Counted from the first letter of the stretch, positions 25,357 through 35,329 are shown. The stretch: DNA of 58,567 nt from Desulfobacteraceae bacterium (GCA_024230435.1 JAAERL010000780.1:1-58567); one strand, 5' to 3'. Program-made: numbers and translations. Notes: generated from the letters alone by a model not told the origin.

Positions 25357-27102
25357 ATGAAAAATAATTCATCCACAATTACGCCCAAACAAACAAAACA
25401 AAAAGAACTCATGGATCTAAGGCGGCGCATACTCACACTACCGCCTGAAAAAGCACTGGAAATCATTGCGGATTGCCCCATGCCTGTTTCTCTGATTCAG
25501 TCTTTTGCAGAAGAAGATCTGAATTTGTTGATCCACACTATAGGCCCGGAAGATGCCGTGCCGATCCTGGCCCTGGCGTCCAACGAACAATGGGAATATC
25601 TTCTGGATATGGAAGTGTGGGCCCGCGACCGTATGGATCTTGCGTCCATCACCGAATGGCTGCTACGGTTGCTCAAGGCCGATCCGGACCGTATCACCCA
25701 CTGGATCATGGGCGAGAAATTAAGCGAACTTGAACACTATTTGAACCGAAACATCGATGTTTTTGTGCGAGAATACGAACAAGACCCTTCCGAAATAGGG
25801 CCGGATTTCCATACCGAGGACCAGATCCATTATTTCAGGCTAAAAGAGTATCCCGAACCTACTGAAAATCAAAAACAATACATTGAAAAGCGTGATAGCC
25901 TTGTTTTTGATCTTCTGAAAAGGTTGGCCGTTCTGGATCATCAAAAATACATCAGTCTGCTGATAAGTGCTTCGTCCATTCTGCCTGCTGAAACTGAAGA
26001 GGAGCTATACCGCCTGCGCAATGTGCGCCTGTCGGAAAAGGGATTTTTACCATGTGAAGAAGCCGTAGGTGTGTACCAGGAACTGACGCCGGAGGATCTT
26101 TTTGCCCGCAAACGCAAGAGCAAAGACCCTGTGGGCGGCAGGCCCTTGGAAAGCTTCCCCTTCTTGCTGGATGTGCAGCAACTTCCCGAAGATGCAAGCC
26201 TTTTTCTGCGTACGCTGGCTTCATTCCACGACCCTGGGTTGTTGCAACAATTCCAAACCGAATTCGCCGGTCTGTGTAACCAGGTCATCTCCGCCGATCA
26301 ACTGAAAATCAAGGAAAAAAGCCAGTTAAACAATGTCGTCAAAAAAGTGGGAAATTATATCAGCATCGGCTTGGAAAAAATGATCAGCGTTAGCGAATCC
26401 CAAGACCCGTATGCAGCGGCCAACCTGATTCAAAATCATCTCCTGATAGATATTTTCCGGGTAGGATATGGATGCACCTTGGCCTTAAAATGGAAGGCCG
26501 ATCAATGGGTCAAAACAAGCTGGTTTTCAAAAAACGGGCTGGCTTTGAGTTTCTGGGGAGAAACCGGTTTGGGCGTTATCGGCGGCTTGATGCTTAAAAA
26601 ACCCTTGTTTTATAACAATTTTGCATCCGGTTCTCTCTACCGTGAATTTGTTTCTTTAAACGACATTGTCCAGTCAAAAAAGGTCCTGAAAGATCTAATG
26701 GCTTTTGATGACCTGCTTGATCTGATTGACCCCGAATTGCCGTCATCGCCAAATGCCGGACGGCTTACCCATGAAAACGTTCTGCTTACCCTTTGGGCAT
26801 CGTATCATCTGGGGACAGCACAAACGCCGAAACAGTTAAAACCCATCTCAATGGGCTCTTTTCGCTCATTTTTTAAAGAACTTTGGGACCTAAGCGCACC
26901 TGAGCCCCGGGTAAGCGACACCATGAAAGAGTTGTTTTTAGGATGGCTGTCAGACCGCAGCGGCATGAAAACCATCACTATTACCGGCCGCATGGCAACA
27001 GCCTTAGAACATCTTTTTAATAAAATTGAAAACGAGTTAGGCGATGTAAGCCCCGAAAACCTTGGCCATCGATATATCAATTTGTTTTTATTGAAAAAAT
27101 AA
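25357..27102 (+). CDS. DUF6178 family protein
   Basis: A soluble protein of about 581 residues. I recognise the DUF6178 pattern found in Desulfobacterota: RRRILTLPPEKALEIIADCP and QSFAEEDLNLLIHTIGPEDA followed by repeated helical stretches (EWEYLLDMEVWARDRMD-like). Function is unknown to me. There is no signal peptide, membrane helix or catalytic motif that I can point to. The composition is helical with many Leu, Glu and Asp, which suggests a protein-interaction scaffold. The frame is open from 25285, and I prefer the ATG at 25357 because the extra 24 residues look non-conserved, but neither start has a clear ribosome site. Confidence 0.75.
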   Translation: MKNNSSTITPKQTKQKELMDLRRRILTLPPEKALEIIADCPMPVSLIQSFAEEDLNLLIHTIGPEDAVPILALASNEQWEYLLDMEVWARDRMDLASITEWLLRLLKADPDRITHWIMGEKLSELEHYLNRNIDVFVREYEQDPSEIGPDFHTEDQIHYFRLKEYPEPTENQKQYIEKRDSLVFDLLKRLAVLDHQKYISLLISASSILPAETEEELYRLRNVRLSEKGFLPCEEAVGVYQELTPEDLFARKRKSKDPVGGRPLESFPFLLDVQQLPEDASLFLRTLASFHDPGLLQQFQTEFAGLCNQVISADQLKIKEKSQLNNVVKKVGNYISIGLEKMISVSESQDPYAAANLIQNHLLIDIFRVGYGCTLALKWKADQWVKTSWFSKNGLALSFWGETGLGVIGGLMLKKPLFYNNFASGSLYREFVSLNDIVQSKKVLKDLMAFDDLLDLIDPELPSSPNAGRLTHENVLLTLWASYHLGTAQTPKQLKPISMGSFRSFFKELWDLSAPEPRVSDTMKELFLGWLSDRSGMKTITITGRMATALEHLFNKIENELGDVSPENLGHRYINLFLLKK

Positions 27103-27253
27103 AAAGCTACCGATTTTGCCTGAAGTTTCGAAAATTATTTTGCGGATTTCAAATTGGGCGTATTTGATTTTTTTTTGAATTAGATACGTCCCTAAGAGTA
27201 TTTATGATTTTTGCTGTCCTTAAACCTGTGATCCTTTAATTGGCGCTTTTTTC

Positions 27254-27378
27254 CGACCCGGTATTCGGGATTCATAGATCCGCCCCGCTAAAAACACTGA
27301 TATTTCGTTGTTATTATAAGTTATTTAAAATTATTGACATGTCATAAATTCAATAATATATTTCGACCTGGAATTCGG
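27254..27378 (+). promoter_or_regulatory. Promoter and candidate operators of the efflux operon
   Basis: TTGACA at 27334-27339, a 17-nt spacer and TATATT at 27357-27362 make a near-consensus sigma-70 promoter 45 nt before the tetR start. The perfect 10-bp palindrome TGACATGTCA (27335-27344) overlaps the -35 box and is a plausible TetR operator. Two 15-nt direct repeats of the form CGACCyGGwATTCGG (27254-27268 and 27364-27378) flank the promoter and are alternative regulator sites. Confidence 0.65.
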
Positions 27379-27406
27379 AAAAATACGCAACAGGATATGG
27401 ATATCT

Positions 27407-28078
27407 ATGAACAGCAAAAGCCCAAAACGATCGAACAAAGCGCAGCAAATCGCCCAAGCCGCACTCACTGAATTTACGCTAAATGGTTTTTCCCTGACAA
27501 GTCTGGAAAAAATCGCCTCCAGTGCCGGAATCGGCAAAAGTACGATTTACGAATATTATGAAAACAAAGAAGAATTATTTATTGCGGCTGTCAGGCAAGC
27601 CTGTGAGCAATGGTTTAATCAAATCAAACAGATTTGCGATCAGACCATCGACCCCATTGAGCGGCTTGAAGTAATTGCAGAACAGTTCATTGACTGCGAC
27701 GATTTTCCCGCCGGTACAACCCAACGGTTTTTCTTTGAAGTCCTGATGCAAACCATCAAGGAAGGGGGAGCCTTTTACAATCGCCGGCATGAGATTCAAC
27801 ACATTCATCAAAAATTTATCCGGACCCTTTCCGATATTCTTTTGGCAGGCGTGTCAAAGGGACAACTTAATCCTAAAATCGCTCGCGATGCAGATAAAAT
27901 TGCTATAACTTTTCTGGCTTTTATGGATGGTATGGTCCTTCAATCCCTCGTTGAAAGCAACTATATTGATGTAAAAGCGCAAATCGCTTTTTTTATAGAA
28001 CACTTGGCCCCGATATTGTTGAAGCAAGAAACGCAAATAACTTACGGTTCTGAACACAACTGTAACTTGAATAATTGA
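27407..28078 (+). CDS. TetR-family transcriptional regulator
   Basis: A 223-residue repressor-type protein. Its N-terminal helix-turn-helix spans about residues 9-56 (IAQAALTEFTLNGFSLTSLE, then IASSAGIGKSTIYEYYENKE), a strong TetR signature. The C-terminal helical ligand domain resembles those of efflux regulators. It lies first in the operon, 4 bp before the tolC-like gene, so it probably represses its own operon and is released by a pump substrate. Confidence 0.93.
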   Translation: MNSKSPKRSNKAQQIAQAALTEFTLNGFSLTSLEKIASSAGIGKSTIYEYYENKEELFIAAVRQACEQWFNQIKQICDQTIDPIERLEVIAEQFIDCDDFPAGTTQRFFFEVLMQTIKEGGAFYNRRHEIQHIHQKFIRTLSDILLAGVSKGQLNPKIARDADKIAITFLAFMDGMVLQSLVESNYIDVKAQIAFFIEHLAPILLKQETQITYGSEHNCNLNN

Positions 28079-28082
28079 GCTC

Positions 28083-29417
28083 ATGAAAAGTACAAACTAT
28101 TTAAGAATCAGCGTGCTGACCATCATCCTCATGGCCTTGGTAAATTGTGCTGCGATTGCCAATGAGCCCTTAGTGGATGAAGGCTACAGTTTAGTTCAAT
28201 TATATAAGGCCGCCCTTGATCATGCCGAACAAATTGGAATCGCCAGCCAATCCGTGGCGCTTGCAGATTATGTGAGGCGGCAGGCATTATCTGTCCTGAA
28301 ACCCAGATTAACAGCGGCGGGAGCCTACACCCGGTACAGTGAAGAAAAAAACGTGTCCGGGGTGAATCTGCAACCCGAATGGGATGGTTCATACGGACTG
28401 ACTATCAGCCAGAGTTTTACCCTTAACGGCCGGGAACTAACAGCCCTGCGTATTGCCGAGCAGTCAATTGAAAAAAACCGCTCCGATCTTGCCTCCGTTC
28501 AAGAAGCCTATCTTTTTTCCGTGGCCAGCGCCTTTTATGATGTAGCAAAAGCTCAACAAACCCTGATTATCGCCGAAACCAACGTCAAACGCTTGAAAAC
28601 TCACCGCGATGCCGTAACCGTCCGCTTAGAACTGGCCGATGTCACCAAAACGGAAATGTTTCGCACTCAGGCCGAGTTAGCCACGGCGGAAGCCAACTTG
28701 ATCCAGGCGGACAACCAGCTCAAGGATGCGCGTGCTTTTTTAGCAAGACTGACCGGTTTAAACGAACTCCGGAAAATAAGGGAAACCACTACTTGTGCTG
28801 CTGTTCCGGCGGCAATTGATGATTTGTCTGTGCTTAAAAACCGGGCTCTGGCCAATCGCCCGGAACTCAAAAGTTTTGCCTTAACGCAAGCCATTGCCGA
28901 AAACGAGGTAAAATACGCCAAAGGGGCTTACTGGCCTCGTCTGGATATTCAAGGGTCCTGGATGCGCTTGGAACAAAAGCCCGAACCGGCCTTTGATGAG
29001 AGTATTTATGCGGGAGCAACGCTGACTGTTGATCTTTTTGATGGCGGCCTGCGGCGTTCCATAATCGGCGAGGCCCGCATCAGACAAAGGCAGGCGATTC
29101 TACGCCGAAAAGATGCTGAAAAAGATATTTTCATTCAAGTCGAACAGGCATGGCGGGCATGGCAAACTCAGCAAGGTATTATCAAATCCTTTGAATCCGA
29201 ATTAAACTATTCCAGGGAAAATTACAACGCTGTAGCCAAACTCTTTAAGCACGGCATGGCCAACAGCGTTGACGTGATGGACGCCAACACGGTTTTAGTA
29301 ACATCCCAAAGAAAGCTTTCCGATGCGCGTTATGATCTGCAGCTGGCTGCTCTGGCGATACAGCGCGCAACAGGTACTTTTTTAACCGGGATCAAACCGG
29401 CTATCGGCATCCAATAA
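28083..29417 (+). CDS. TolC-family outer membrane efflux channel
   Basis: A 444-residue protein with an N-terminal signal sequence (cleavage probably after NCAAIA) and two repeats of the long alpha-helical barrel fold. Typical segments are SYGLTISQSFTLNGRE, RPELKSFALTQAIAENEV and GATLTVDLFDGGLRRSIIGE. The outer membrane channel docks with the adaptor and RND pump encoded just downstream. The frame is intact. A Cys at position 22 does not fit a lipobox well, so I call it a normally secreted protein. Confidence 0.92.
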   Translation: MKSTNYLRISVLTIILMALVNCAAIANEPLVDEGYSLVQLYKAALDHAEQIGIASQSVALADYVRRQALSVLKPRLTAAGAYTRYSEEKNVSGVNLQPEWDGSYGLTISQSFTLNGRELTALRIAEQSIEKNRSDLASVQEAYLFSVASAFYDVAKAQQTLIIAETNVKRLKTHRDAVTVRLELADVTKTEMFRTQAELATAEANLIQADNQLKDARAFLARLTGLNELRKIRETTTCAAVPAAIDDLSVLKNRALANRPELKSFALTQAIAENEVKYAKGAYWPRLDIQGSWMRLEQKPEPAFDESIYAGATLTVDLFDGGLRRSIIGEARIRQRQAILRRKDAEKDIFIQVEQAWRAWQTQQGIIKSFESELNYSRENYNAVAKLFKHGMANSVDVMDANTVLVTSQRKLSDARYDLQLAALAIQRATGTFLTGIKPAIGIQ

Positions 29418-29448
29418 TTTTTGACCGTTATACACGAGAGCAATAACA

Positions 29449-30606
29449 ATGGCACAAAACACATCAAACACACCCTTTCATTCACCCAAAGCACTCTTTG
29501 TCCGCCGCCTATGGGGGGCGCTTCCCTTATTGTCCCTTATTTTTCTCATCGGTATTATCGCCATCCTGTTTTTCTGGATTAAAAGTGAAGGTGAAACCCT
29601 AAAAGAAAAAAAAGCTTCGGAACTGGGCAACAAGCAAGCACCCGTCAATGTTGTCACTCTCGAAGTAATCCCGGGCCTTATACAAGAACGGCTTAATTTG
29701 CCCGGAGTGGTGCAACCATGGGTAAAATTAAGTGTAGTTTCTGAAATCCGCGGGAAAATCGTGGCCAAAAAAATTTCCGAAGGCCGGCGCGTAAAACCAG
29801 GCGATTTACTCGCAGTTGTTGAAAGCCGCGACTATAAAAACGCCTATAACTCAGCCCGGGCCTCTTACCGCGCAGCCCTTTCGAACCAAAAACGCATCGT
29901 TGCCTTGTTTAAGGATCAATTGGCTACCCAAACCCAACTCGATGACGTAGTAGCCCAGATGGAAACGACTAAAGCAAACATGGATATTGCGGAACTGAAT
30001 CTGGAACGCTGCCAAATCCGGTCTCCCATTGAAGGCGTAATCGACGATATTCACATTGAAACAGGTCAATATGTCGATAACGGCAATGCTATAGCTGATA
30101 TCCTGCAAATCGAAAAAGTGAAAGTAAAAGTGGACATCCCTGAATCTGATATAGATGCTGTTCGAAGGGTTGATAATTTCAGAGTTGCCGTAGACGCTTT
30201 AAACGGTAAAGTATTTCAGGGACGGCGCCACCATATTACCCGCTCGGCGGACAACCTGGCCCACACTTACCGGCTAGAAATTGCAGTAGAAAATCCAAAC
30301 GGCGATATTCTACCGGACATGTTCACCCGCGTAAAAATTATTAAACGGCAGGTTCAGTCCGGCTTGGCGGTGCCGATGTTCTCATTGATCGAACAGCAAG
30401 ACTCCAAAGCTGTTTATGTAGCTGAAAATGGCACTGCCCGTTTAAAATCCGTTACAACAGGAATACAGCAAGGCTGGCAAGTTCATATTTCCCTTGGATT
30501 ACAACCCGGTGATAAGGTTATTGTAGTAGGCCAGCGTGATATAAAAGACGGCGCCCCGATCAATGTTATCAAAACCGTTCAAAATCCCCGGGAGCTGGAT
30601 CTATGA
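29449..30606 (+). CDS. RND efflux periplasmic adaptor (membrane fusion protein)
   Basis: A 385-residue protein with an N-terminal membrane anchor (about 23-42), then lipoyl/barrel-sandwich halves (VSEIRGKIVAKKISEGRRVK and RCQIRSPIEGVIDDIHIETG) around a coiled-coil hairpin, and a beta-barrel domain (VKVDIPESDIDAVR). It bridges the TolC-like channel and the RND pump. Its stop codon overlaps the pump start as ATGA, so translation is coupled. Confidence 0.94.
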   Translation: MAQNTSNTPFHSPKALFVRRLWGALPLLSLIFLIGIIAILFFWIKSEGETLKEKKASELGNKQAPVNVVTLEVIPGLIQERLNLPGVVQPWVKLSVVSEIRGKIVAKKISEGRRVKPGDLLAVVESRDYKNAYNSARASYRAALSNQKRIVALFKDQLATQTQLDDVVAQMETTKANMDIAELNLERCQIRSPIEGVIDDIHIETGQYVDNGNAIADILQIEKVKVKVDIPESDIDAVRRVDNFRVAVDALNGKVFQGRRHHITRSADNLAHTYRLEIAVENPNGDILPDMFTRVKIIKRQVQSGLAVPMFSLIEQQDSKAVYVAENGTARLKSVTTGIQQGWQVHISLGLQPGDKVIVVGQRDIKDGAPINVIKTVQNPRELDL

Positions 30607-33600
30607 TTGTATCCGATATAGCTGTTCAAAAACGCACCAGCGTTATAGTTCTGGCAGTTATTATCATCGTGGCCGGGCTTTATAGCTACTTTACCCTTCC
30701 CAGGGAGAACACACCGGATATCACTATTCCCCATGTGTTTGTCCAAACCTCATACAAAGGTGTATCTTCCGAGGATATCGAAACCAGCATCACCATAAAA
30801 ATAGAAAAAAAGCTCAAGGGGCTGGACCGGATTAAAAATATCAAATCTCTCAGCGCCGAAGGGGTTTCCCAGATCGATGTAGAATTCATTCCCGGTACTG
30901 ATATCGATGACGTGCTGCCAAAGGTGAAAGACAAAGTAGATGAGGCAAAGCCCGACCTGCCTTCGGACCTGGAAAACGACCCCAGTATTTTCGAAGTCAA
31001 TTTTTCCGAGCTTCCCATCATTACCTTTTCGCTTTCAGGAACCTGCGGCCCCCGCTGCCTGAAGCAAATCGCAGACGAGCTCAAGGATGATATCGAGACC
31101 ATAGCCGGTGTGCTGGAGGCAGTAGTCAGCGGCGGCCGGGAGCGGCAAATCCGCGTTGATGTCGATCCTGACAAGCTGGCCTATTATCACATTCCCATCA
31201 CCCGGCTTCAACAAGCCGTTACAAGTGAAAATCAAAACACTTCCGGCGGCGCCATCACATTAGGCGACGGGCGCTACCAGCTCAGGGTTCCAGGCGAATT
31301 TCAAACCCCGGAAGAAATTCTTACAATAGTGGTAGCCACCGACCAGGGGCGGCCAATTTATCTCAAAGATGTCGCCAAAGTATCTGACGGTCTAAAGGAT
31401 GAACAAAGCCGATCCCGGATAAACGGCGTTAACGCAGTGAGCATCGCCGTAAAAAAACGCGTAGGCGAAAACATTATCCAGATCACCGATAAAATCACGG
31501 AGCTGATCCAACGCCGCCAGGGCGCCTGGCCCGAGGGCACCAAAATCACAAAACTCATGGACATGGCCAAAGAGACGCGCCTGATGGTGGCGGACCTTGA
31601 AAATAATATCATCACCGGACTTTTGCTGGTGGTTGCAGTGCTATTTTTTGCGTTAGGATTTCGTAATGCAGTATTGGTGGGGATCTCCATTCCTTTTTCA
31701 ATGCTGTTGAGCTTTACTGTTTTACAAGCCATGGGGATCACCTTAAACATGGTGGTTCTTTTTTCCCTTACCCTGGCCCTTGGAATGCTCGTGGATAACG
31801 CCATCGTAATCGTGGAAAATGTCTATCGCTACATAGAACAAGATGTTCCGCGCCTGGAAGCCGCCATGCGGGCCACTGGGGAAGTTGCCTGGCCGGTTAT
31901 CGGATCGACCATGACAACCCTGGCGGCATTCTTACCCATGATCTTCTGGCCCGGATTGATGGGCGAATTCATGAGATTCCTGCCCATCACCCTGATGGTG
32001 ACACTGAGCTCGAGCTTATTTGTCGCCATGGTGATCACCCCTGCCTTATGCGCCTTTGTCATGAAGACGGATAATAAATCAGAGCCAGATCATGACAACG
32101 GCAAATTGCCTGAAAAACACAAGACCGCATCTAAAGCAAAAATAGAAGAAAAGCCGGTGCAAATCAAAGGGCCGTTGCTTACAGCCTATGCGAAGCTGCT
32201 CAATGGTGCGCTGCAGCATAAAATTGTTGTTTTGGCAATTTCTTTCGCTCTTTTGGTGATCCTGATCCAAATCTGGTTGTTGAGCGTAGGGCTTGAAAAG
32301 CCCGTGGAATTTTTTCCTCAAATCGATCCTAAGTCCATTTACGTAAACATTGATCCCCCTGAAGGCTCCGAGCTGGATTACGTAGATAAAATCGCCAGGC
32401 AGGTGGAAATGAGCATCATCGAAAACCGTCAGGAAAACGGATTTCCCGCCCTTTCCGGCTATGATCAGGCCTATATTGCCCAAGAGCATCGCAGGGCTAA
32501 TGGTGAAACATTCTACGCCCCCTCTAACATCAATAATATCGAACATATCTATACCAAGATTGTCCAGGGAGGAAGCGGTTTTTCTTTTGACGCCAATCTG
32601 CCCAACCATATCGGCATCCAGTTTCTCGATTTTGAAGATCGTCTCAGTCCAACAGCACGGGATTTGGAAACCATTCGCCGCCGCCTTAAAAATATTGCCG
32701 GAGCAGGGATTACCGTGGCCGAAAACCAGGAAGGCCCTCCCACCGGAGCACCGATCAACATAGAACTTTCCGGCGATGACTTTGCCAGTCTTGGTGTTTT
32801 GGCTAAACAAGTGGGCGCCGTCATTTCCAAAATTCCCTATGTGCAAGATGTACACGATGATTATGTGGCCGGATTGCCTTCGGTCCGAGTGCGTATCGAC
32901 CGGCAAAAGGCCGCCTTGTTCGATCTAAACACCAATGCCATCGGCTCGGCGCTAAAAACCGCATATAACGGTCTGGATGTCTCCACATTTTATGAAGGCG
33001 ATGAAGATTACGACATCATTTTGACCCTTGCAGATCAAGACCGGCGCACTACGGATGTCTTGCGAAAATTGATGATACCTGCACAAAACGGCCGTCTGGT
33101 GCCGCTGACAACCCTGGCCGATATCGATTACCCCGGCAGCATGGGCGACATTGCCCGTATCAACCATAACCGCGTCGTTACGGTTAAAGCCTATGTAGAA
33201 GAAGAAAAAGTTCCCGGCTCGATGGCCCGCAAGCAAGCCGAACAACTGCTGAGCAATTTTGAACTGCCCGCCGGATATGAACTTAAATTTACCGGTGAAA
33301 ATGAATTCCAAAAAGAATCGGAAGAGTTTCTCAAAAAAGCGTTTCTCATGGCAGTACTTTTCATCTTCTTTATCCTTGTAACCCTTTTCAATTCGGTAAC
33401 CCAGCCTGTTATTATCTTGACTTCCGTGCTTCTTTCCCTGGGCGGAGTCTTTTTAGGGCTATTTATCTTCCAATCTCCTTTTGGCATCATCATGTCCGGG
33501 GTCGGGGTTATCTCTCTTGCCGGAGTTGTGGTCAACAATGCCATTGTGCTAATCGACTACACAAATAAATTACGTCAAAAAGGCATGGATTTAAACAAAG

Positions 33601-33929
33601 CACTGGTTGCAGCAGGGGCTACCCGTCTTCGTCCGGTATTGCTCACTGCAGTAACCACCATATTGGGCCTGTTGCCCATGATTACCGGTGTATCTTATGA
33701 TTTTCACAAACTGGCGATTTCCTGGACCAGCGAATCAACCCAGTGGTGGCGCTCAATGGCAATTGTGGTGACCTTCGGGTTGCTGGTCGCCACCATGCTG
33801 ACTCTGGTAGTGGTTCCCACTTTATACGCCTTGATTGAGACGGCAAAATATCGTTTTTCCACACTGCACGGTCGCATTAAAACCGAATACTGGCGGCCGT
33901 TAAAACATTCTGAAACCGAATCACGGTGA
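30603..33929 (+). CDS. RND-family multidrug efflux permease
   Basis: A 1108-residue proton-driven inner membrane pump with the two-fold RND repeat: one N-terminal helix, a large periplasmic loop, then helices 2-6, repeated. The proton-relay helix reads LTLALGMLVDNAIVIVENV, and the second half has GVVSLAGVVVNNAIVLIDY-like residues (VISLAGVVVNNAIVLIDYTN). A cytoplasmic insert rich in Lys and Glu (about 495-530) joins the halves. Residue pattern fits drug or hydrophobe exporters rather than heavy-metal CusA types, since no methionine triad is visible. Together with the two preceding genes it forms a complete tripartite system. Confidence 0.94.
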   Translation: MIVSDIAVQKRTSVIVLAVIIIVAGLYSYFTLPRENTPDITIPHVFVQTSYKGVSSEDIETSITIKIEKKLKGLDRIKNIKSLSAEGVSQIDVEFIPGTDIDDVLPKVKDKVDEAKPDLPSDLENDPSIFEVNFSELPIITFSLSGTCGPRCLKQIADELKDDIETIAGVLEAVVSGGRERQIRVDVDPDKLAYYHIPITRLQQAVTSENQNTSGGAITLGDGRYQLRVPGEFQTPEEILTIVVATDQGRPIYLKDVAKVSDGLKDEQSRSRINGVNAVSIAVKKRVGENIIQITDKITELIQRRQGAWPEGTKITKLMDMAKETRLMVADLENNIITGLLLVVAVLFFALGFRNAVLVGISIPFSMLLSFTVLQAMGITLNMVVLFSLTLALGMLVDNAIVIVENVYRYIEQDVPRLEAAMRATGEVAWPVIGSTMTTLAAFLPMIFWPGLMGEFMRFLPITLMVTLSSSLFVAMVITPALCAFVMKTDNKSEPDHDNGKLPEKHKTASKAKIEEKPVQIKGPLLTAYAKLLNGALQHKIVVLAISFALLVILIQIWLLSVGLEKPVEFFPQIDPKSIYVNIDPPEGSELDYVDKIARQVEMSIIENRQENGFPALSGYDQAYIAQEHRRANGETFYAPSNINNIEHIYTKIVQGGSGFSFDANLPNHIGIQFLDFEDRLSPTARDLETIRRRLKNIAGAGITVAENQEGPPTGAPINIELSGDDFASLGVLAKQVGAVISKIPYVQDVHDDYVAGLPSVRVRIDRQKAALFDLNTNAIGSALKTAYNGLDVSTFYEGDEDYDIILTLADQDRRTTDVLRKLMIPAQNGRLVPLTTLADIDYPGSMGDIARINHNRVVTVKAYVEEEKVPGSMARKQAEQLLSNFELPAGYELKFTGENEFQKESEEFLKKAFLMAVLFIFFILVTLFNSVTQPVIILTSVLLSLGGVFLGLFIFQSPFGIIMSGVGVISLAGVVVNNAIVLIDYTNKLRQKGMDLNKALVAAGATRLRPVLLTAVTTILGLLPMITGVSYDFHKLAISWTSESTQWWRSMAIVVTFGLLVATMLTLVVVPTLYALIETAKYRFSTLHGRIKTEYWRPLKHSETESR

Positions 33930-33992
33930 AAAGGAAAACCGAGGCCCTTAGAGCCGAGCCTGTTTGGGAATTATTAAATCGACTGCAAAAGC

Positions 33993-34169
33993 CCAGGCGA
34001 TTGGCGCAAAAGAATATACCATATTGGGCTTAGATTTTTTTTCGTCTTCAAGGCGCGCCAATGTTTTGCTGATCAGTTTGCATACTTTAACGTATTCGAG
34101 CTTTTGCATAACGCACAAGACGGGAAAAAAGGCATGCAAGATGGTATATTATTAACACTAATCGCCTTA
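33993..34169 (+). repeat. Family A foldback repeat, full copy
   Basis: Starts AGGCGATTGGCGCAAAAG and ends AACACTAATCGCCTTA. The inner arms AATATACCATATTGGGC and AAGATGGTATATTATT pair. The loop TTTGCATACTTTAACGTATT is shared with the other full copies. It lies 64 bp after the RND gene and upstream of the TPP riboswitch. Confidence 0.85.
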
Positions 34170-34208
34170 CCAAATCCCTTCGATACTCTGAAAATAGACG
34201 TTTGATAT

Positions 34209-34237
34209 TTGACATTAACGCTATTAACGATTAAGTT
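34209..34237 (+). promoter_or_regulatory. Candidate promoter of the TPP riboswitch transcript
   Basis: TTGACA at 34209-34214, then a 17-nt spacer and a weak -10 box TAAGTT at 34232-34237, about 10 nt before the riboswitch. The -35 match is perfect and the -10 match is partial. Confidence 0.4.
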
Positions 34238-34245
34238 GCTCGCAT

Positions 34246-34333
34246 CGTTAGGGGTGTCGCCAAAAGCGACTGAGAATCCGGCGGACCGGATACCCTTTGA
34301 ACCTGATCGGGTTAGAACCTGCGAAGGGAAACG
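34246..34333 (+). promoter_or_regulatory. TPP riboswitch (THI element)
   Basis: The conserved aptamer elements are in order: GGGGTG, CTGAGA, then ATACCCTTTGAACCTGATC, GGTTAGAACCTGCG and AGGGAAACG. P1 pairs CGTT (34246-34249) with AACG (34330-34333). Thiamine pyrophosphate binding would favour the terminator downstream and shut off thi4. Confidence 0.95.
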
Positions 34334-34353
34334 GACTTAATGACGGCATTCTC

Positions 34354-34392
34354 AAAAAAGGCTGTTTCCCCCCAGGAGCACAGCCTTTTTTT
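34354..34392 (+). terminator. Intrinsic terminator of the riboswitch expression platform
   Basis: AAAAAAGGCTGT (34354-34365) pairs with ACAGCCTTTTTT (34380-34391), leaving a 14-nt loop and ending in a run of seven T. It sits between the aptamer and thi4, as expected for transcriptional control by TPP. Confidence 0.88.
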
Positions 34393-34413
34393 ATTTATAA
34401 TAAGGAGTACATC

Positions 34414-35190
34414 ATGGAATTAAACGAAGTTACCATAACTAAGGCCATTGTGGACCGCTATTTTGAAAAACTCAAAAGCAACCTCGATATTGATGTGGCT
34501 ATTGTCGGCGGCGGACCGTCGGGCTTAGTGGCCGGCTACCACCTGTCCAAGGCGGGAATTAAAACAGCTCTTTTTGAACGTAAACTGAGTATCGGCGGCG
34601 GCATGTGGGGCGGCGGCATGATGTTCAATGAAATCGTGGTTCAGGATTCTGCCGTAAGGTTACTGGACGAATTCGGAATACGCCACACCTGTTATGAAAA
34701 CAATTACCATTGCGCCGATTCGGTCGAGAGCGTCGCCACCATCGTATCAAAAGCCGTTCAGGCGGGCCTGACAATTTTTAACTGTGTCAGTGTAGAAGAT
34801 GTGCTCATGCGCCCGAATCAGATTATGGGGCTGGTCATAAATTGGTCCGCCGTGGAAATGGCGGGTCTTCACATTGATCCATTGACTATACGCTCAAAAT
34901 ACGTCATTGACGCCACCGGTCATGCCACCGAAGTGGTTAACGTTGTGCATCGCAAGGTGCCGGGAGATTTAATGACACCCACAGGCAAAATTGAAGGCGA
35001 AAAATCCATGTGGGCAGATCAGGCTGAAACCTTAACTATTGAAAACACATGTGAAATTTATCCAGGTCTTTATGTCGCGGGCATGGCGGCTAACGCGACC
35101 TTCGGCGGCCCGCGAATGGGGCCGATTTTCGGAGGCATGCTGCTTTCCGGTGAAAAAGTGGCCAAAGAACTGATTGAACGATTAGGATAG
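34414..35190 (+). CDS. thi4: Thi4-type thiazole synthase, probably sulfide-dependent
   Basis: A 258-residue FAD/NAD-fold protein of the THI4/ribulose-1,5-bisphosphate-type thiazole synthase family, which makes the thiazole half of thiamine from NAD and glycine. The dinucleotide loop is [15 protein letters not shown] (from residue 30). Other family segments are [28 protein letters not shown] and [20 protein letters not shown]. Yeast THI4 uses a cysteine as a single-use sulfur donor. The aligned region here reads NVVHRK with His179 and no Cys, as in archaeal enzymes that use free sulfide catalytically. AAGGAG precedes the ATG. It is controlled by the upstream TPP riboswitch. Confidence 0.92.
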   Translation: MELNEVTITKAIVDRYFEKLKSNLDIDVAIVGGGPSGLVAGYHLSKAGIKTALFERKLSIGGGMWGGGMMFNEIVVQDSAVRLLDEFGIRHTCYENNYHCADSVESVATIVSKAVQAGLTIFNCVSVEDVLMRPNQIMGLVINWSAVEMAGLHIDPLTIRSKYVIDATGHATEVVNVVHRKVPGDLMTPTGKIEGEKSMWADQAETLTIENTCEIYPGLYVAGMAANATFGGPRMGPIFGGMLLSGEKVAKELIERLG

Positions 35191-35329
35191 TGTCTATCAG
35201 CGACAATCAATGAGCACTATTCGTTTAGAGGGTGGGGTTAAGGCCTTTAAGATACCCCGCCCTTTCTTTGAGATTCCTTTTTATGACTCATTTTTTATGT
35301 GCAAGGTTCATAACGCCAAGGAGCTTTTC

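Noticed and set aside
32079-32906. A 275-residue minus-strand frame inside the RND permease gene
   Set aside because: Antisense to a well-conserved coding sequence, with low-complexity, cysteine- and phenylalanine-rich translation. Typical shadow frame.
33964-34155. Frames within the family A copy on both strands
   Set aside because: They result from the palindromic repeat and recur, with changes, in other copies. No ribosome site.
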